Shown here: positions 28,623 to 37,574 of the stretch, in pieces | Layout: each line of letters begins with the position of its first letter | How positions within the stretch are numbered: position 1 is the first letter of the stretch | From: Paraburkholderia rhizosphaerae | GTDB lineage: Bacteria; Pseudomonadota; Gammaproteobacteria; Burkholderiales; Burkholderiaceae | Length of the DNA stretch: 64,000 nucleotides | Reading direction: 5' to 3' | Assembly (NCBI RefSeq): GCF_004366595.1 | Contig: NZ_SORE01000001.1 | Location: 1 to 64,000, forward strand | The notes under the pieces: model-generated | The model's database searches: none | Told to the model about the DNA's origin: nothing | Seen by the model: only the letters and a program-made list of their open reading frames with translations | Translations under genes and position numbers: made by a program

Positions 28623-29338
28623 CACCGCGATCCCGCCGCACGCCGCACGCGCGCACGCGCGCGCACTTGCTGATCGCTGTGGCCGCCGCGACATGCTGCG
28701 CGCAGGCTCGACCGGTGGACGCGCAAACAGCACGCAGCACTAGCCCTCACGTGGTCGTGATCATCGGCGGCCTTGTCGAAGATCGGGCTGTCGATGACGT
28801 TGTCCCGAGCCGCCCGGAATCCGTGTCACGGGTGCTTCAGGTCGATCCGCGACAACCGGCGTCAACCGTCAAAGCGCGAGTCATGACGTTCCTGCCACTG
28901 ATCGAAGAAGCGGCACGAGCGGTCGACATCGACAGCGCGCTGTTGATGGCGGTGATCGACGTGGAATCAGGCGGTGACCCGCAGGCCCTTTCGAAACAGG
29001 GCGCTGCGGGGCTCATGCAACTGATGCCGGCGACCGGCCGATCGTACGGCGTCGCCGACCCATTCGACCCGCGACAGAACGTGCTGGCGGGCGCGCGCTT
29101 TCTGCGCACCTTGCTCACACGTTTTGACAGCCTCGAACTCGCACTCGCGGCATACAACGCCGGCGAATACGCGGTGCGCCGCTCGGGGGGCGCCATCCCG
29201 CGCTATCGCGAGACGGAGCGCTACGTCCCGCAAGTGGTCGAACGATATGGACACTACCGGCAAGCCGTGCAGTTCATGCGCGGAGAAGCGAACCCAGCCG
29301 GCTATGCCGTGGCCCGCCTGCCAACGCACTCTCGCTGA
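28619..29338 (+). CDS. SLT-family lytic transglycosylase, last gene of Tad operon
   Basis: 239 residues. A basic N terminus and short hydrophobic stretch (LLIAVAAATCCAQA) form a signal peptide. The SLT domain (about 100-220) has the catalytic Glu116 in DVESGGDP, then GLMQLMPATGRSYGV, PRQNVLAGARFLR and LALAAYNAGEYAV. It cuts peptidoglycan in the periplasm. Placed with four-base overlap at the end of the pilus operon, it probably opens the cell wall for the Tad apparatus. The next gene is convergent. Confidence 0.9.
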   Translation: MTPRSRRTPHARTRAHLLIAVAAATCCAQARPVDAQTARSTSPHVVVIIGGLVEDRAVDDVVPSRPESVSRVLQVDPRQPASTVKARVMTFLPLIEEAARAVDIDSALLMAVIDVESGGDPQALSKQGAAGLMQLMPATGRSYGVADPFDPRQNVLAGARFLRTLLTRFDSLELALAAYNAGEYAVRRSGGAIPRYRETERYVPQVVERYGHYRQAVQFMRGEANPAGYAVARLPTHSR

Positions 29339-29363
29339 CGGCAACAACCTCGCGGCCGCCGTG

Positions 29364-30101
29364 CTAGCCATGCACAGGGCCGCCGCCAGTATGTCCGAGC
29401 ATCTTTTCGAGGACCGCATTCAGGCTTTGCACGACGCTTGCGAAAACCGGCAGGATCGCGCGCGCCCTGGCTGCGTCGCCAAGACGCGCGGCCTGCTCCA
29501 TCCGTGACGCAAGCGCGATGATGTTGCCGCAGTGGAACAGACTGAGCGATCCATTGAGCCGATGTGTGACGTTTCCGAGTTCAGCCCACTGAGCACGGCG
29601 CGCGGCGTCATACAGCGCGCCCAGCGCTTCGCGGTTGGTGTCGACCAGTATCCGCATGAATTCAGTGGCAATGGCGTCATCGCCGCAGGCCAGTGTATCG
29701 ACCTGAGCCTTCAGCGGGCGACGCTCGCTTACGATCAACACGACACCGCAGCGACCTTGCTTGCGTGCACCGCCGCTCGCAAGCGGCAACGGCAATCCAT
29801 CGGCGAACGAACTATGCCACTCGGCGGCAAGGGCCTCATGCTCGCGACCGTTCACTAGTGCAAATCGCACATCGTGCGTATCGGACGAAATGCCCGAGCG
29901 CGTGAGGATAGATGCGATCTCTTGAGGCTCGGACGAAAGCAGAGCCATCCGGATCGGCCGATGACCGCATTCGCCTGACGCCACCTGCCCGTAGCCGCCG
30001 CTATCGGCGTGCCGGGCATCGGCGCCAAATCCACCCACCGATATCGCACGCCGTTCCGCGAGGTGTATCGGATCGCGGCGCTCGCCATACCGGCGAATCA
30101 T
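29364..30101 (-). CDS. HPt-domain protein with degenerate receiver-like N terminus
   Basis: 245 residues. The C-terminal part (about 140-240) is an HPt domain with His180 in THRLNGSLSLF. The first 45 residues look unstructured. Residues about 49-130 (IRMALLSSEPQEIASILTRS, later GVVLIVSERRPL) alternate strand and helix like a receiver but lack the acidic pocket and the phosphoacceptor Asp, so this is at most a pseudo-receiver. The start atg overlaps the stop of the response regulator gene (atga), which implies coupled translation. It resembles the C-terminal end of the hybrid protein at 3515-5740 and may derive from a similar hybrid sensor that lost its kinase half. Confidence 0.7.
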   Translation of the reverse strand: MIRRYGERRDPIHLAERRAISVGGFGADARHADSGGYGQVASGECGHRPIRMALLSSEPQEIASILTRSGISSDTHDVRFALVNGREHEALAAEWHSSFADGLPLPLASGGARKQGRCGVVLIVSERRPLKAQVDTLACGDDAIATEFMRILVDTNREALGALYDAARRAQWAELGNVTHRLNGSLSLFHCGNIIALASRMEQAARLGDAARARAILPVFASVVQSLNAVLEKMLGHTGGGPVHG

Positions 30102-30739
30102 TGCTGCGTCGACGCGATGCCGCAGCGCCGCGCGAAATCGACCAGGTCGACCAGCGTCTCCACGCCTAGCTTCTGCAAGATGCGCGTCTTGTGACTGCTG
30201 ACGGTTTTGTTGCTGATGAATAGCGCCTCACCGATCGTTTTATTCGACATGCCCTTCGCAAGCATCTGCAAAACGACCAATTCCTTGTCTGATAACAGAT
30301 CGAGCTTGTCGTGCTCGCTGACCTCACCGACGATCGGCGCGACGATGGTGCCTGACGTCACCGGAAACACGCTGTATCCTGACAGAATGGCTTCAACGCC
30401 GCGCACGATCTCGCGGATGTCCTGCGTTTTGCTGACAAAGCCCTGTGCGCCTGCACGCACCGCACGCTGCACGAAGGTCGACGTGTCATGGCCGGACAGG
30501 ATCATCACACGGATCTCCGGATGCGCAAGGCGAAGGCGCGGAATAACGTCGAGGCCATTAATGCGTGGAATATCGAGGTCGAGAATGGCAAGATCCGGCA
30601 AATGCTGGCGCGTCATCTCGACAGCCTCCTGACCATTATCGGCCTCCACAATATCGGCAATGTTCGCCACTTGTGTCAGGTGTGTCCGGATCACCAGACG
30701 CAGTGCCGGGTGATCGTCAACAATCATAACCGTCGTCAT
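30098..30739 (-). CDS. NarL/FixJ-type response regulator (BvgA/EvgA-like)
   Basis: 213 residues from the atg at 30739, which has GGGAG eight bases upstream; a ttg 15 bases earlier is part of that leader and is rejected. Receiver: VMIVDDHPALRLVIR, phosphoacceptor in LAILDLDIPRINGLD, conserved Ser in MILSGHD and Lys in GFVSKTQD. LuxR-type HTH: LSDKELVVLQMLAKGMSNKT and KTVSSHKTRILQKL. It is the third such regulator in the window, translationally coupled to an HPt gene and located just beyond the Tad operon, which it may control. No kinase gene lies next to it. Confidence 0.9.
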   Translation of the reverse strand: MTTVMIVDDHPALRLVIRTHLTQVANIADIVEADNGQEAVEMTRQHLPDLAILDLDIPRINGLDVIPRLRLAHPEIRVMILSGHDTSTFVQRAVRAGAQGFVSKTQDIREIVRGVEAILSGYSVFPVTSGTIVAPIVGEVSEHDKLDLLSDKELVVLQMLAKGMSNKTIGEALFISNKTVSSHKTRILQKLGVETLVDLVDFARRCGIASTQQ

Positions 30740-31257
30740 ATTCTGTTCTCCCAAATTATGTTTTTATGAATTCACGAATCGATAAAAAGTCGATGACACT
30801 TTCCGTCATCGTTTATTCGACCCTATTTCAATACCTCGCGCTCGCGTTCCTGATCCTGACAATTGATACATTCACGCGTAAGTCGAATGTTTAACACGCG
30901 CAATCCGAGGGTCGGTCATATCACTGCATTGCCGGCCATTTAATGCCGCATGCATCACGCCAGAATGGCATAGCATGACGCGACTTCAACAATGTCCACC
31001 GCGAACGCATTGCGCTCACGCAGCGTGAGCATAAACAGGTTGACGCGCACAAAGTCCAGGAAATTTCCCCGCGCGTCGTCGGATTCGTCAGCCGTTGAAA
31101 TTTCGCAAGGGATAGGGTGCCGGATGCATCGACAAGCAGGCTTGACAGCCGCGCGTGCGACGCATCATTAAAGCGGCGCAGCCCGAACCGGTGCAGCGCG
31201 ATGCGCTACATCAGTCGCAACATGCCCGCTAAAGTGAACGCAGGTGGGAAAAGGCAA
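30740..31257. promoter_or_regulatory. Intergenic region with a perfect 17-base palindrome
   Basis: 518 bases with no gene I can support. The left part must hold the promoter of the leftward response regulator gene. A perfect dyad, GCTCACGC-A-GCGTGAGC, lies at 31014-31030 and looks like an operator or a short hairpin. The right part is downstream of the ABC permease gene. No T-rich terminator was seen. Confidence 0.5.
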
Positions 31258-32109
31258 TTACACGCGCACCGCGCGTGCCGCATTGCGGCCGCGCAGCCAC
31301 TCGAGCGCGAGCAGAAGGCAAGTGGAAAATACAATCAGAATGGTCGCGAGCGCCGCGATCGTCGGGCTGATGTTCTCGCGGATACCCGTGAACATCTGAC
31401 GCGGCAGCGTCGTCTGGTCGGCGCCTGCGAGAAACAGCGTAACGACTACTTCGTCGAACGACGTCGCGAAAGCAAACAGCGCGCCGGAGATCACGCCTGG
31501 CGCGATCACGGGCAGCGTGATGCGGAAGAAAGTCTGCAGCGGATTCGCGCCGAGCGACAAGCTTGCGCGCACGAGGTTGTAGTTGAAGCCTTGCAGCGTC
31601 GCCGCGACGGTGGTCACGACGAATGGCACGCCGAGCGCCGCGTGAGCCATGATCAAACCGGCATATGTGTTCGCAAGCCCGAGCGGTGCGAAGAACAGGT
31701 ACATGCCGACGCCGACCACGACGACCGGCACGATCATCGGTGAAATCAGCACGGCCATCAGCAAAGCTTTGCCGCGAAAATTCGCTTTCGTGAGGCCGAT
31801 CGCGGCGAGCGTGCCCAGCACCGTCGCGAGCACAGTAGCCGAAGGCGCGACAATAAAGCTGTTTTTCGCGGCCATCCGCCATTCGTCGGCGCCGATCAGG
31901 TTCTGATACCACCGCAGCGACCAGCCCGGAATCGGGTAGACCAGGAATGTGCTCGATGAAAACGACAGCGGCACGATCGCGAGCACCGGCAGCACCAGAT
32001 ACAACAACGTGAGCACCGCGAGCGCGCGTAGCGCGAAATACCACACCCGTTCGATCAGCGAAGTGTGCGGCGCGAACATCGGTTTGGCGAATTTCATCGC
32101 GGCTCTCAT
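31258..32109 (-). CDS. ABC transporter permease, PotC-like
   Basis: 283 residues with about six membrane segments and the cytoplasmic coupling motif region (EAA-like) LVRASLSLGANPLQTFFRIT followed by LPVIAPGVISGALFAF. This matches the PotC/PotI class of polyamine-type permeases. It is the last gene of a four-gene minus-strand operon (ATPase, binding protein, PotB-like, PotC-like) and begins 24 bases after the preceding stop. Substrate is probably a polyamine or a related amine or amino acid, from family similarity only. Confidence 0.9.
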   Translation of the reverse strand: MRAAMKFAKPMFAPHTSLIERVWYFALRALAVLTLLYLVLPVLAIVPLSFSSSTFLVYPIPGWSLRWYQNLIGADEWRMAAKNSFIVAPSATVLATVLGTLAAIGLTKANFRGKALLMAVLISPMIVPVVVVGVGMYLFFAPLGLANTYAGLIMAHAALGVPFVVTTVAATLQGFNYNLVRASLSLGANPLQTFFRITLPVIAPGVISGALFAFATSFDEVVVTLFLAGADQTTLPRQMFTGIRENISPTIAALATILIVFSTCLLLALEWLRGRNAARAVRV

Positions 32110-32133
32110 TGTTGTTGCAGCAGTCCCTATGCA

Positions 32134-33405
32134 TCAGCCAAGGCTGACTTGCGAGCGTGTAAAGCGTCCGTAGATCACATACAGCACGAGCGTCGCCGCG
32201 AGCAGCAGTGCGCCGAGCGCGCAGGCCATGCCCCAATTGATCGTCACGTTCGTGAAGTACGCGACGTAGTAGCTGACCATCTGGTCATTCGGTCCGCCGA
32301 GCAGCGCGGGCGTGATGTAGTAGCCGATTGCGAGAATGAACACCAGCAGCGCCCCCGCGCCGACGCCCGGGTACGTCTGCGGCACGTAGACGCGCCAGAA
32401 TGCTGCGAACGGATGGCTGCCGAGCGATATTGCCGCGCGCTGGTACGTAGGCGGAATCGATTTCATCACGCTGTAGAGCGGCAAGATCATGAACGGCAAC
32501 AGAATGTGCGTCATCGAGATGTAGACGCCAGTCCGATTGAACAGCAACGCGAGCGGATCATGAATCAGGCCGCTGCCGATCAGCGCCTTGTTAACGAGCC
32601 CCTCGCTTTGCAGAATCACGATCCACGCGGCGACGCGCACGAGAATCGACGTCCAGAACGGAATTAGCACGAGGATCATCACGAGGTTCGCGCGGCGCTC
32701 GGACAGCGTCGAAATCCAGTACGCAAGCGGATAACCGAGCAGCAGTGCGCAAACGGTCACCACCACACCGATCACGAACGTGCGCTGGAACACGGCGAGA
32801 TAAATCTGCTGCTCGGGGTCGGTCGGCACGATACGGCCAAATGCATCCTGCCGGTGATCGAGCGACGCGAGCAGGTAGAACGGTGAAATCGTGCCGCGGT
32901 TCTTTGCGATCGCGTGCCAGTATCGGACGTCGCCCCAACGTTCGTCGATCTCGAGAATCTTTGCGCGAATCTGCGCGGCAGGCAGCGCGTGGCCGGCGTC
33001 GTCGGTCAGCGGCATCGCGCGCGCGGTCTTCGCGACCAGCGAGCGATAGCCTGGTATCTCAGTGTTCAGCCGCCGCGCGAGCGCGCCCATTGCTTCGCCG
33101 TCGGCGACCGCGGTCAGATCGGTGGCGAGTGCTGCGTAGGCGCTGTCGTGCGGCACGGACTTCAGGTCCCAGTCGCGCAGCGCGGCGACGGTATGCGGCA
33201 ACGCGGTCGCAATCTCGGGGTTTTGCACGGCGCGCGTGAGCAGTGCGCCGATCGGCACGACGAAGATCAACAGCAGGAAAATCGCCAGCGGCGCGATCAG
33301 CAGCAGCGCCATCATCCGCTTGCGCGACTCGGTCGCTTTCAGCTCGCGTTTGAGCTTTCCGGCGGATTCAGCGGTGGAATCCGCCGCGATCGTCATCGTG
33401 GTCAC
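32134..33405 (-). CDS. ABC transporter permease, PotB-like with enlarged loop
   Basis: 423 residues, about 140 more than PotB of E. coli. The first membrane segment (about 33-55) is followed by an extracytoplasmic stretch of roughly 150 residues before the second segment (about 212-235). The remaining segments and the EAA-like motif (YQRAAISLGSHPFAAFWRVY) are normal. The loop is rich in Ala, Asp and Arg and may contact the binding protein. The protein forms the translocation channel together with the PotC-like partner. Confidence 0.9.
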   Translation of the reverse strand: MTTMTIAADSTAESAGKLKRELKATESRKRMMALLLIAPLAIFLLLIFVVPIGALLTRAVQNPEIATALPHTVAALRDWDLKSVPHDSAYAALATDLTAVADGEAMGALARRLNTEIPGYRSLVAKTARAMPLTDDAGHALPAAQIRAKILEIDERWGDVRYWHAIAKNRGTISPFYLLASLDHRQDAFGRIVPTDPEQQIYLAVFQRTFVIGVVVTVCALLLGYPLAYWISTLSERRANLVMILVLIPFWTSILVRVAAWIVILQSEGLVNKALIGSGLIHDPLALLFNRTGVYISMTHILLPFMILPLYSVMKSIPPTYQRAAISLGSHPFAAFWRVYVPQTYPGVGAGALLVFILAIGYYITPALLGGPNDQMVSYYVAYFTNVTINWGMACALGALLLAATLVLYVIYGRFTRSQVSLG

Positions 33406-33502
33406 ATCAAGTCTCCCGTATGCGGCGATTCAACCCGGTCGCCGCAGCGGCGCGGCATTCGCTCGACACACCGCGCCGCCTCGAACCGCAACGACCGTCC
33501 GA

Positions 33503-34555
33503 CTATTTCGACGCCCACGAAGCAAATCGCTGTTCGAGCTCGTCACCGTGGTCGGTCCAGAACGTCAGGTTTTGCAGTACTGCGTTCTTGCCGTTGGTCG
33601 GCGAGTTGGGCAGATTCGCAAGTGTTTTCGAATCAAGCGCCTTGATAGCCGCCTCGTTCACGGGACCGTACGCAATATGTTTCGCGTACTCCTGCTGCGG
33701 CTGCGACGAAATCGAGTAAGCAATGTATTGCTCGGCCAGCGCCTTGTTCGGCGTGCCCTTAGGCATGGCCCAGTAGTCGAGGTCGTAGATGCTGCCGTTC
33801 CACACCACCTTCAGGTTCTTGCCTTCTTTCTGCGCGGCATCGATGCGGCCGTTATACGCAGTCGACATCACCACATCGCCGGCCACCAGAAATTGCGGCG
33901 GTTGCGCTCCGGCTTCCCACCACTGGATATTCGGCTTGAGTTCATCGAGCTTTTTGAATGCGCGGTCCTGGCCTTCTTTCGTTGCGAGCACCTTGTAGAC
34001 GTCTTTCGGCGGGACGCCGTCGGCCATCAGCGCGAACTCGAGGTTGTAGCGCGCGCCCTTGCGCATGCCGCGCTTGCCGGGAATCTTCTTCACGTCCCAG
34101 AAGTCCGCCCAACTCGCCGGTGCCGTCTTCAGCTTGTCCGCGTTATACGCCATCGCGGTCGACCACACGAAGATGCCGACACCGCATGTCTGCGGCGCTT
34201 CAGGAATCAGGTCGGACTTCTTGCCGAGTTTCGACCAGTCGAGCTTTTCATACAGGCCTTCGTCGCAGCCGCGGCCGAGATCGCCCGATTCGACCTCGAC
34301 GACGTCCCAGTTCACGTGCTTCGCCTCGACCATCGCCTTCACTTTGGCCTGCTCGCCGTTGTATTCGACCGCTGTGACCTTCGCGCCGCTCTTTGCCTCG
34401 AATGGCTGGTTGAACGCGGCCTTCTGCGCGTCGCCATTGGCGCCGCCGAAGTTCACCACCGTCAATTCCGCCGCGCCCGCCTGCGCGGCGATACCCAATG
34501 CGGCGATTGCCGTACCGATGACGATCGCACTACGCGTTTGCCCGCTTTTTCTCAT
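33503..34555 (-). CDS. Periplasmic substrate-binding protein, PotD-type
   Basis: 350 residues. A cleavable signal peptide ends near AQAGAA/ELTVV. The mature part begins with LTVVNFGGANGDAQKAAF and has the two-lobed type 2 periplasmic binding protein fold of PotD/PotF-like proteins (VEVESGDLGRGCDEGLYEKL, WNGSIYDLDYWAMPKGT). It delivers substrate to the permease pair encoded downstream. The atg has GGAGG about 6 bases upstream. The ligand cannot be read from sequence with confidence; polyamines, GABA or related compounds fit the family. Confidence 0.9.
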   Translation of the reverse strand: MRKSGQTRSAIVIGTAIAALGIAAQAGAAELTVVNFGGANGDAQKAAFNQPFEAKSGAKVTAVEYNGEQAKVKAMVEAKHVNWDVVEVESGDLGRGCDEGLYEKLDWSKLGKKSDLIPEAPQTCGVGIFVWSTAMAYNADKLKTAPASWADFWDVKKIPGKRGMRKGARYNLEFALMADGVPPKDVYKVLATKEGQDRAFKKLDELKPNIQWWEAGAQPPQFLVAGDVVMSTAYNGRIDAAQKEGKNLKVVWNGSIYDLDYWAMPKGTPNKALAEQYIAYSISSQPQQEYAKHIAYGPVNEAAIKALDSKTLANLPNSPTNGKNAVLQNLTFWTDHGDELEQRFASWASK

Positions 34556-34633
34556 GATGACCTCCTCACTTCCTTGTTTAATGATGGTTTGCCCTGAAGG
34601 GCCTTATATGAATGGGCGCGTTCTCCAAGGCGC

Positions 34634-35740
34634 TCATGCAAACACGCGCAGATGCTCGGGCGCGAATTCCAGCGCGACAGGTGCGCCTGGCGCGAAGCGT
34701 TCGATCGCTTCGGTACCGAGCGGCACTTTCACAAAACACTCGTCCTGCTGCGGCAGGCCACAGCGCATCCGCACGTGATCGCCGAAATAGATCAGGCCGC
34801 GCGCCTCGCCGGCGAGCGCATTTGCGCCCGCGCGCAATCCGTTTGCGGCAAGTTTCATGCGTTCGGGACGAATACATGCGACGGCGGGCGTACCCGCTTG
34901 CGCGCCCGCGATGTTGCGCCCGACGAGTCGCGTGCCGTCGACCAGATGAAACTCGCAGTAGTCGCCATCGACCTGTGCGATCGTGCCGCGCAAGCGGTTG
35001 CTGTCGCCGATGAAGTTCGCGACGAACTCGTTGCAGGGTGACTCGTACAGCCGGTCCACCGTGTCCAGTTGCTGAACCACGCCTTTATCGAAGACGGCAA
35101 CGCGATCGGACATCGTCAACGCTTCGCCCTGATCGTGCGTCACATAGACAAAAGTCACGCCGAGCTTTTCATGCAGCGATTTCAGTTCGTACTGCATGTG
35201 TTCGCGCAACTGCTTGTCGAGCGCGCCGAGCGGTTCATCCATCAACACCAGCTTCGGTTCGAACACGAGTGCGCGCGCGAGCGCGATGCGTTGCTGCTGG
35301 CCGCCGGACAGCTGCGCCGGGTAACGTTTCGCGAAGGCCTCCATGCGAACCGTTTTCAGCGCCTGATTGACGCGCTGCGCGCGCTCGTCGGCGGACAGCC
35401 TGCGTACAGTCAGCGGATACGCGACGTTCTGCTCGACAGTCAGATGCGGAAACAACGCATAGTTCTGAAACACCATACCGATGTTGCGCTTATGCGGCGG
35501 CACCGTATTGAGCAGCGTGCCGTCGAGCCAGATTTCGCCGCCAGTCGGAAATTCGAAGCCCGCGAGCATCATCAGACAGGTCGTTTTCCCCGAGCCGGAC
35601 GGCCCGAGCAGCGTGAGAAACTCACCCTGATAAATGTCGAGATCGAGCTGCTTGACGACGAGCGTCTCGCCATCATAGGTCTTGCGCACGCCGCGGAAAC
35701 TGACGATCACGTCTGCGGTTTTCATCGGGGATGTCTCCAT
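34634..35740 (-). CDS. ABC transporter ATP-binding protein, PotA-type
   Basis: 368 residues: nucleotide-binding domain with Walker A (GPSGSGKTT), Q-loop (VFQNYALFPHL), signature LSGGQQQRIALARAL, Walker B (LVLMDEPLGALD) and switch His (YVTHDQGEALT), then a C-terminal TOBE domain (about 285-368). It energises the transporter and heads the operon. A second atg five codons in, preceded by GGAG, may be the true start. It is divergent from the MocR regulator gene, which probably controls it through the repeats between them. Confidence 0.92.
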   Translation of the reverse strand: METSPMKTADVIVSFRGVRKTYDGETLVVKQLDLDIYQGEFLTLLGPSGSGKTTCLMMLAGFEFPTGGEIWLDGTLLNTVPPHKRNIGMVFQNYALFPHLTVEQNVAYPLTVRRLSADERAQRVNQALKTVRMEAFAKRYPAQLSGGQQQRIALARALVFEPKLVLMDEPLGALDKQLREHMQYELKSLHEKLGVTFVYVTHDQGEALTMSDRVAVFDKGVVQQLDTVDRLYESPCNEFVANFIGDSNRLRGTIAQVDGDYCEFHLVDGTRLVGRNIAGAQAGTPAVACIRPERMKLAANGLRAGANALAGEARGLIYFGDHVRMRCGLPQQDECFVKVPLGTEAIERFAPGAPVALEFAPEHLRVFA

Positions 35741-35920
35741 TGCGCGCCGTCCGCCTGGTTGTCCGTACGGTCTCTTATGCCCGGCGAATTCCCGGGTTTT
35801 CTGAGTCTAATCCTTGCTGTGGCTCCGTCGCCAGCGAGGGATTGCATTGATTGCGCGATCCACTATAGCCGGTTACGGTTCCACTCTATGGAACCATTTC
35901 ATTATTCCGGATAGAACCAT
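35741..35920. promoter_or_regulatory. Divergent promoter region with MocR-type operator repeats
   Basis: A perfect inverted repeat, GGTTCCA-CTCTA-TGGAACC, occupies 35877-35895. Its right half continues as GGAACCATTT, and a second GAACCATTT lies at 35913-35921, so AACCATTT appears twice, 22 bases (about two helical turns) apart. One inverted plus one direct half-site is the arrangement expected for MocR/GntR regulators. The region serves the ABC operon and the regulator gene itself. Confidence 0.65.
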
Positions 35921-37528
35921 TTGGACACAGTGATCCTGTCGGATTGGCTTGTCGCGCGGCTCGATCGTGGCGATGCCGAGCCCGTTTATCGCCAGTTGCT
36001 GCGGCTGCTTCAGCAAGCGATCCTGACGAGTCAGTTGCCGCCCGGCACGAAGCTGCCGAGTTCTCGCACGCTCGCCACCGATCTCGGCATAGCGCGCAAC
36101 ACGGTGCTGCACGTATACGACCAGTTGACGGCCGAAGGCTATGTGCACTCGACCACCGGCAGCGGCACTTATGTTGCCGATACGAGGCCGGACCGCCGCG
36201 CGGTCAACGCGAGAAAACCGGCAGCGCCAGACCATCCACGCGAAGATGCGGCACTGCCCGTCGATGCAAGGGTTGCCCCTACTTTTGCCGAAGCGGTGAC
36301 GCACGCTCCACCGGTCATGGTCGCCGCACATCCGCTGCGTCACACCGAAGCACGCGACCTGTCCGCGCGCGGACGCCGGCTGATTCGCGAAGCGGGCGTG
36401 TCGGCGAAACAGTGGGGGGCGTTCATGCCGGGCGTGCCGGATGTATCCGAGTTCCCCGCGCGCACATGGAGCCGGCTGCAGGCGAAGTTGTGGAAGCAGG
36501 CCAATCCGGAGTTGCTCACTTACGCTCCCGGCGGCGGCTACCGGCCGCTGCGCCGCGCGTTATCCGACTATCTGCGCGTCGCCCGTTCGGTGAACTGCAC
36601 GCCCGACCAGATCATCATCACGACCGGCATTCATCAGTCGATAGATCTCGCGGTACGCCTGCTGACCGACGTCGGCGACCGCGCGTGGGTTGAGGAGCCT
36701 TGCTACTGGGGTGTGCGCAGCGTGTTGCAGTCGTCGGGGCTGACGCTTGCGCCGATACCGGTCGACGACGAGGGGCTGAACCCGCGGGAGCCCGACTTGC
36801 GCACGCCACCGCGGCTCGCGCTCGTCACGCCGTCGCATCAGTATCCACTCGGTATGGTGATGAGCCTCGCGCGCCGCCGCACGCTACTCGAGTATGCCAG
36901 GCAGCATCGCGTATGGATCATCGAGGACGACTACGACAGCGAGTTCCGCTACGGCAGCCGCCCGCTGGCGTCGCTACAAGGTCTGGATGACGCGGGGAGC
37001 GTCATCTATGTCGGCAGTCTCGGCAAGATGCTGTTTCCGGGGCTGCGGATCGGTTACATGATCGCGCCGGAAGATCTCGTCGATACGTTCCGGACCGGCA
37101 TTGCCGAGTTGTATCGCGAAGGCCAGCTGATGCAGCAGGCGGTGCTGACCGAGTTCATTATGGATGGCTATCTGACGTCGCACGTTCGGCGCATGCGTGC
37201 GTTGTACGGCGAACGGCGGCAAATATTGATCGATGCGATCACCGCGCGTTTCGGCGACACGCTGCCGGTGATGGGCGACGAGGCCGGTCTGCATTTCGTG
37301 CTCGGCTTGCCTCTTCATGCGAACGATCGCGCAGTCGCGGCGGCTGCGTACGATGCGGGCGTGATCGTGCGGCCGCTCGCCGGGTACTACAGCGGCGAGA
37401 TGCCGTCGCGGCGCGGGATGTTGCTCGGTTATGCGTGCGTACCGAACGAAAAGATCGGGCCGGCGTTCGACACACTTGCGCGAGTGATCGAGAACACCGT
37501 ACTGCGGGTGTCGCCGCATGCCGCGTGA
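35921..37528 (+). CDS. MocR/GabR-family regulator (GntR HTH fused to aminotransferase-like domain)
   Basis: About 535 residues. An N-terminal GntR winged helix (about 17-85; AEPVYRQLLRLLQQAIL, LPSSRTLATDLGIARNTVLH, GSGTYVADTRP) is joined by a linker to a class I aminotransferase-like domain with the PLP-binding Lys near 369 in GSLGKMLFPGLRIGY. These proteins sense amino compounds or PLP and do not act as free enzymes. The first in-frame start is ttg at 35921, with gtg at 35930 as alternative; neither has a strong Shine-Dalgarno. It is divergent from the PotABCD-like operon, so regulation of amine uptake is the likely job; a pyridoxine role (PdxR) is less likely since no pdx gene is near. Confidence 0.9.
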   Translation: MDTVILSDWLVARLDRGDAEPVYRQLLRLLQQAILTSQLPPGTKLPSSRTLATDLGIARNTVLHVYDQLTAEGYVHSTTGSGTYVADTRPDRRAVNARKPAAPDHPREDAALPVDARVAPTFAEAVTHAPPVMVAAHPLRHTEARDLSARGRRLIREAGVSAKQWGAFMPGVPDVSEFPARTWSRLQAKLWKQANPELLTYAPGGGYRPLRRALSDYLRVARSVNCTPDQIIITTGIHQSIDLAVRLLTDVGDRAWVEEPCYWGVRSVLQSSGLTLAPIPVDDEGLNPREPDLRTPPRLALVTPSHQYPLGMVMSLARRRTLLEYARQHRVWIIEDDYDSEFRYGSRPLASLQGLDDAGSVIYVGSLGKMLFPGLRIGYMIAPEDLVDTFRTGIAELYREGQLMQQAVLTEFIMDGYLTSHVRRMRALYGERRQILIDAITARFGDTLPVMGDEAGLHFVLGLPLHANDRAVAAAAYDAGVIVRPLAGYYSGEMPSRRGMLLGYACVPNEKIGPAFDTLARVIENTVLRVSPHAA

Positions 37529-37574
37529 GCGCATCGCCATGTGGGCGCACAAGCACGGCTATCGTGAACGGACA

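Noticed and set aside
33236..34597. 453-residue open frame opposite the binding-protein gene
   Set aside because: Antisense to a complete gene with a signal peptide and conserved domain; no protein motif of its own.
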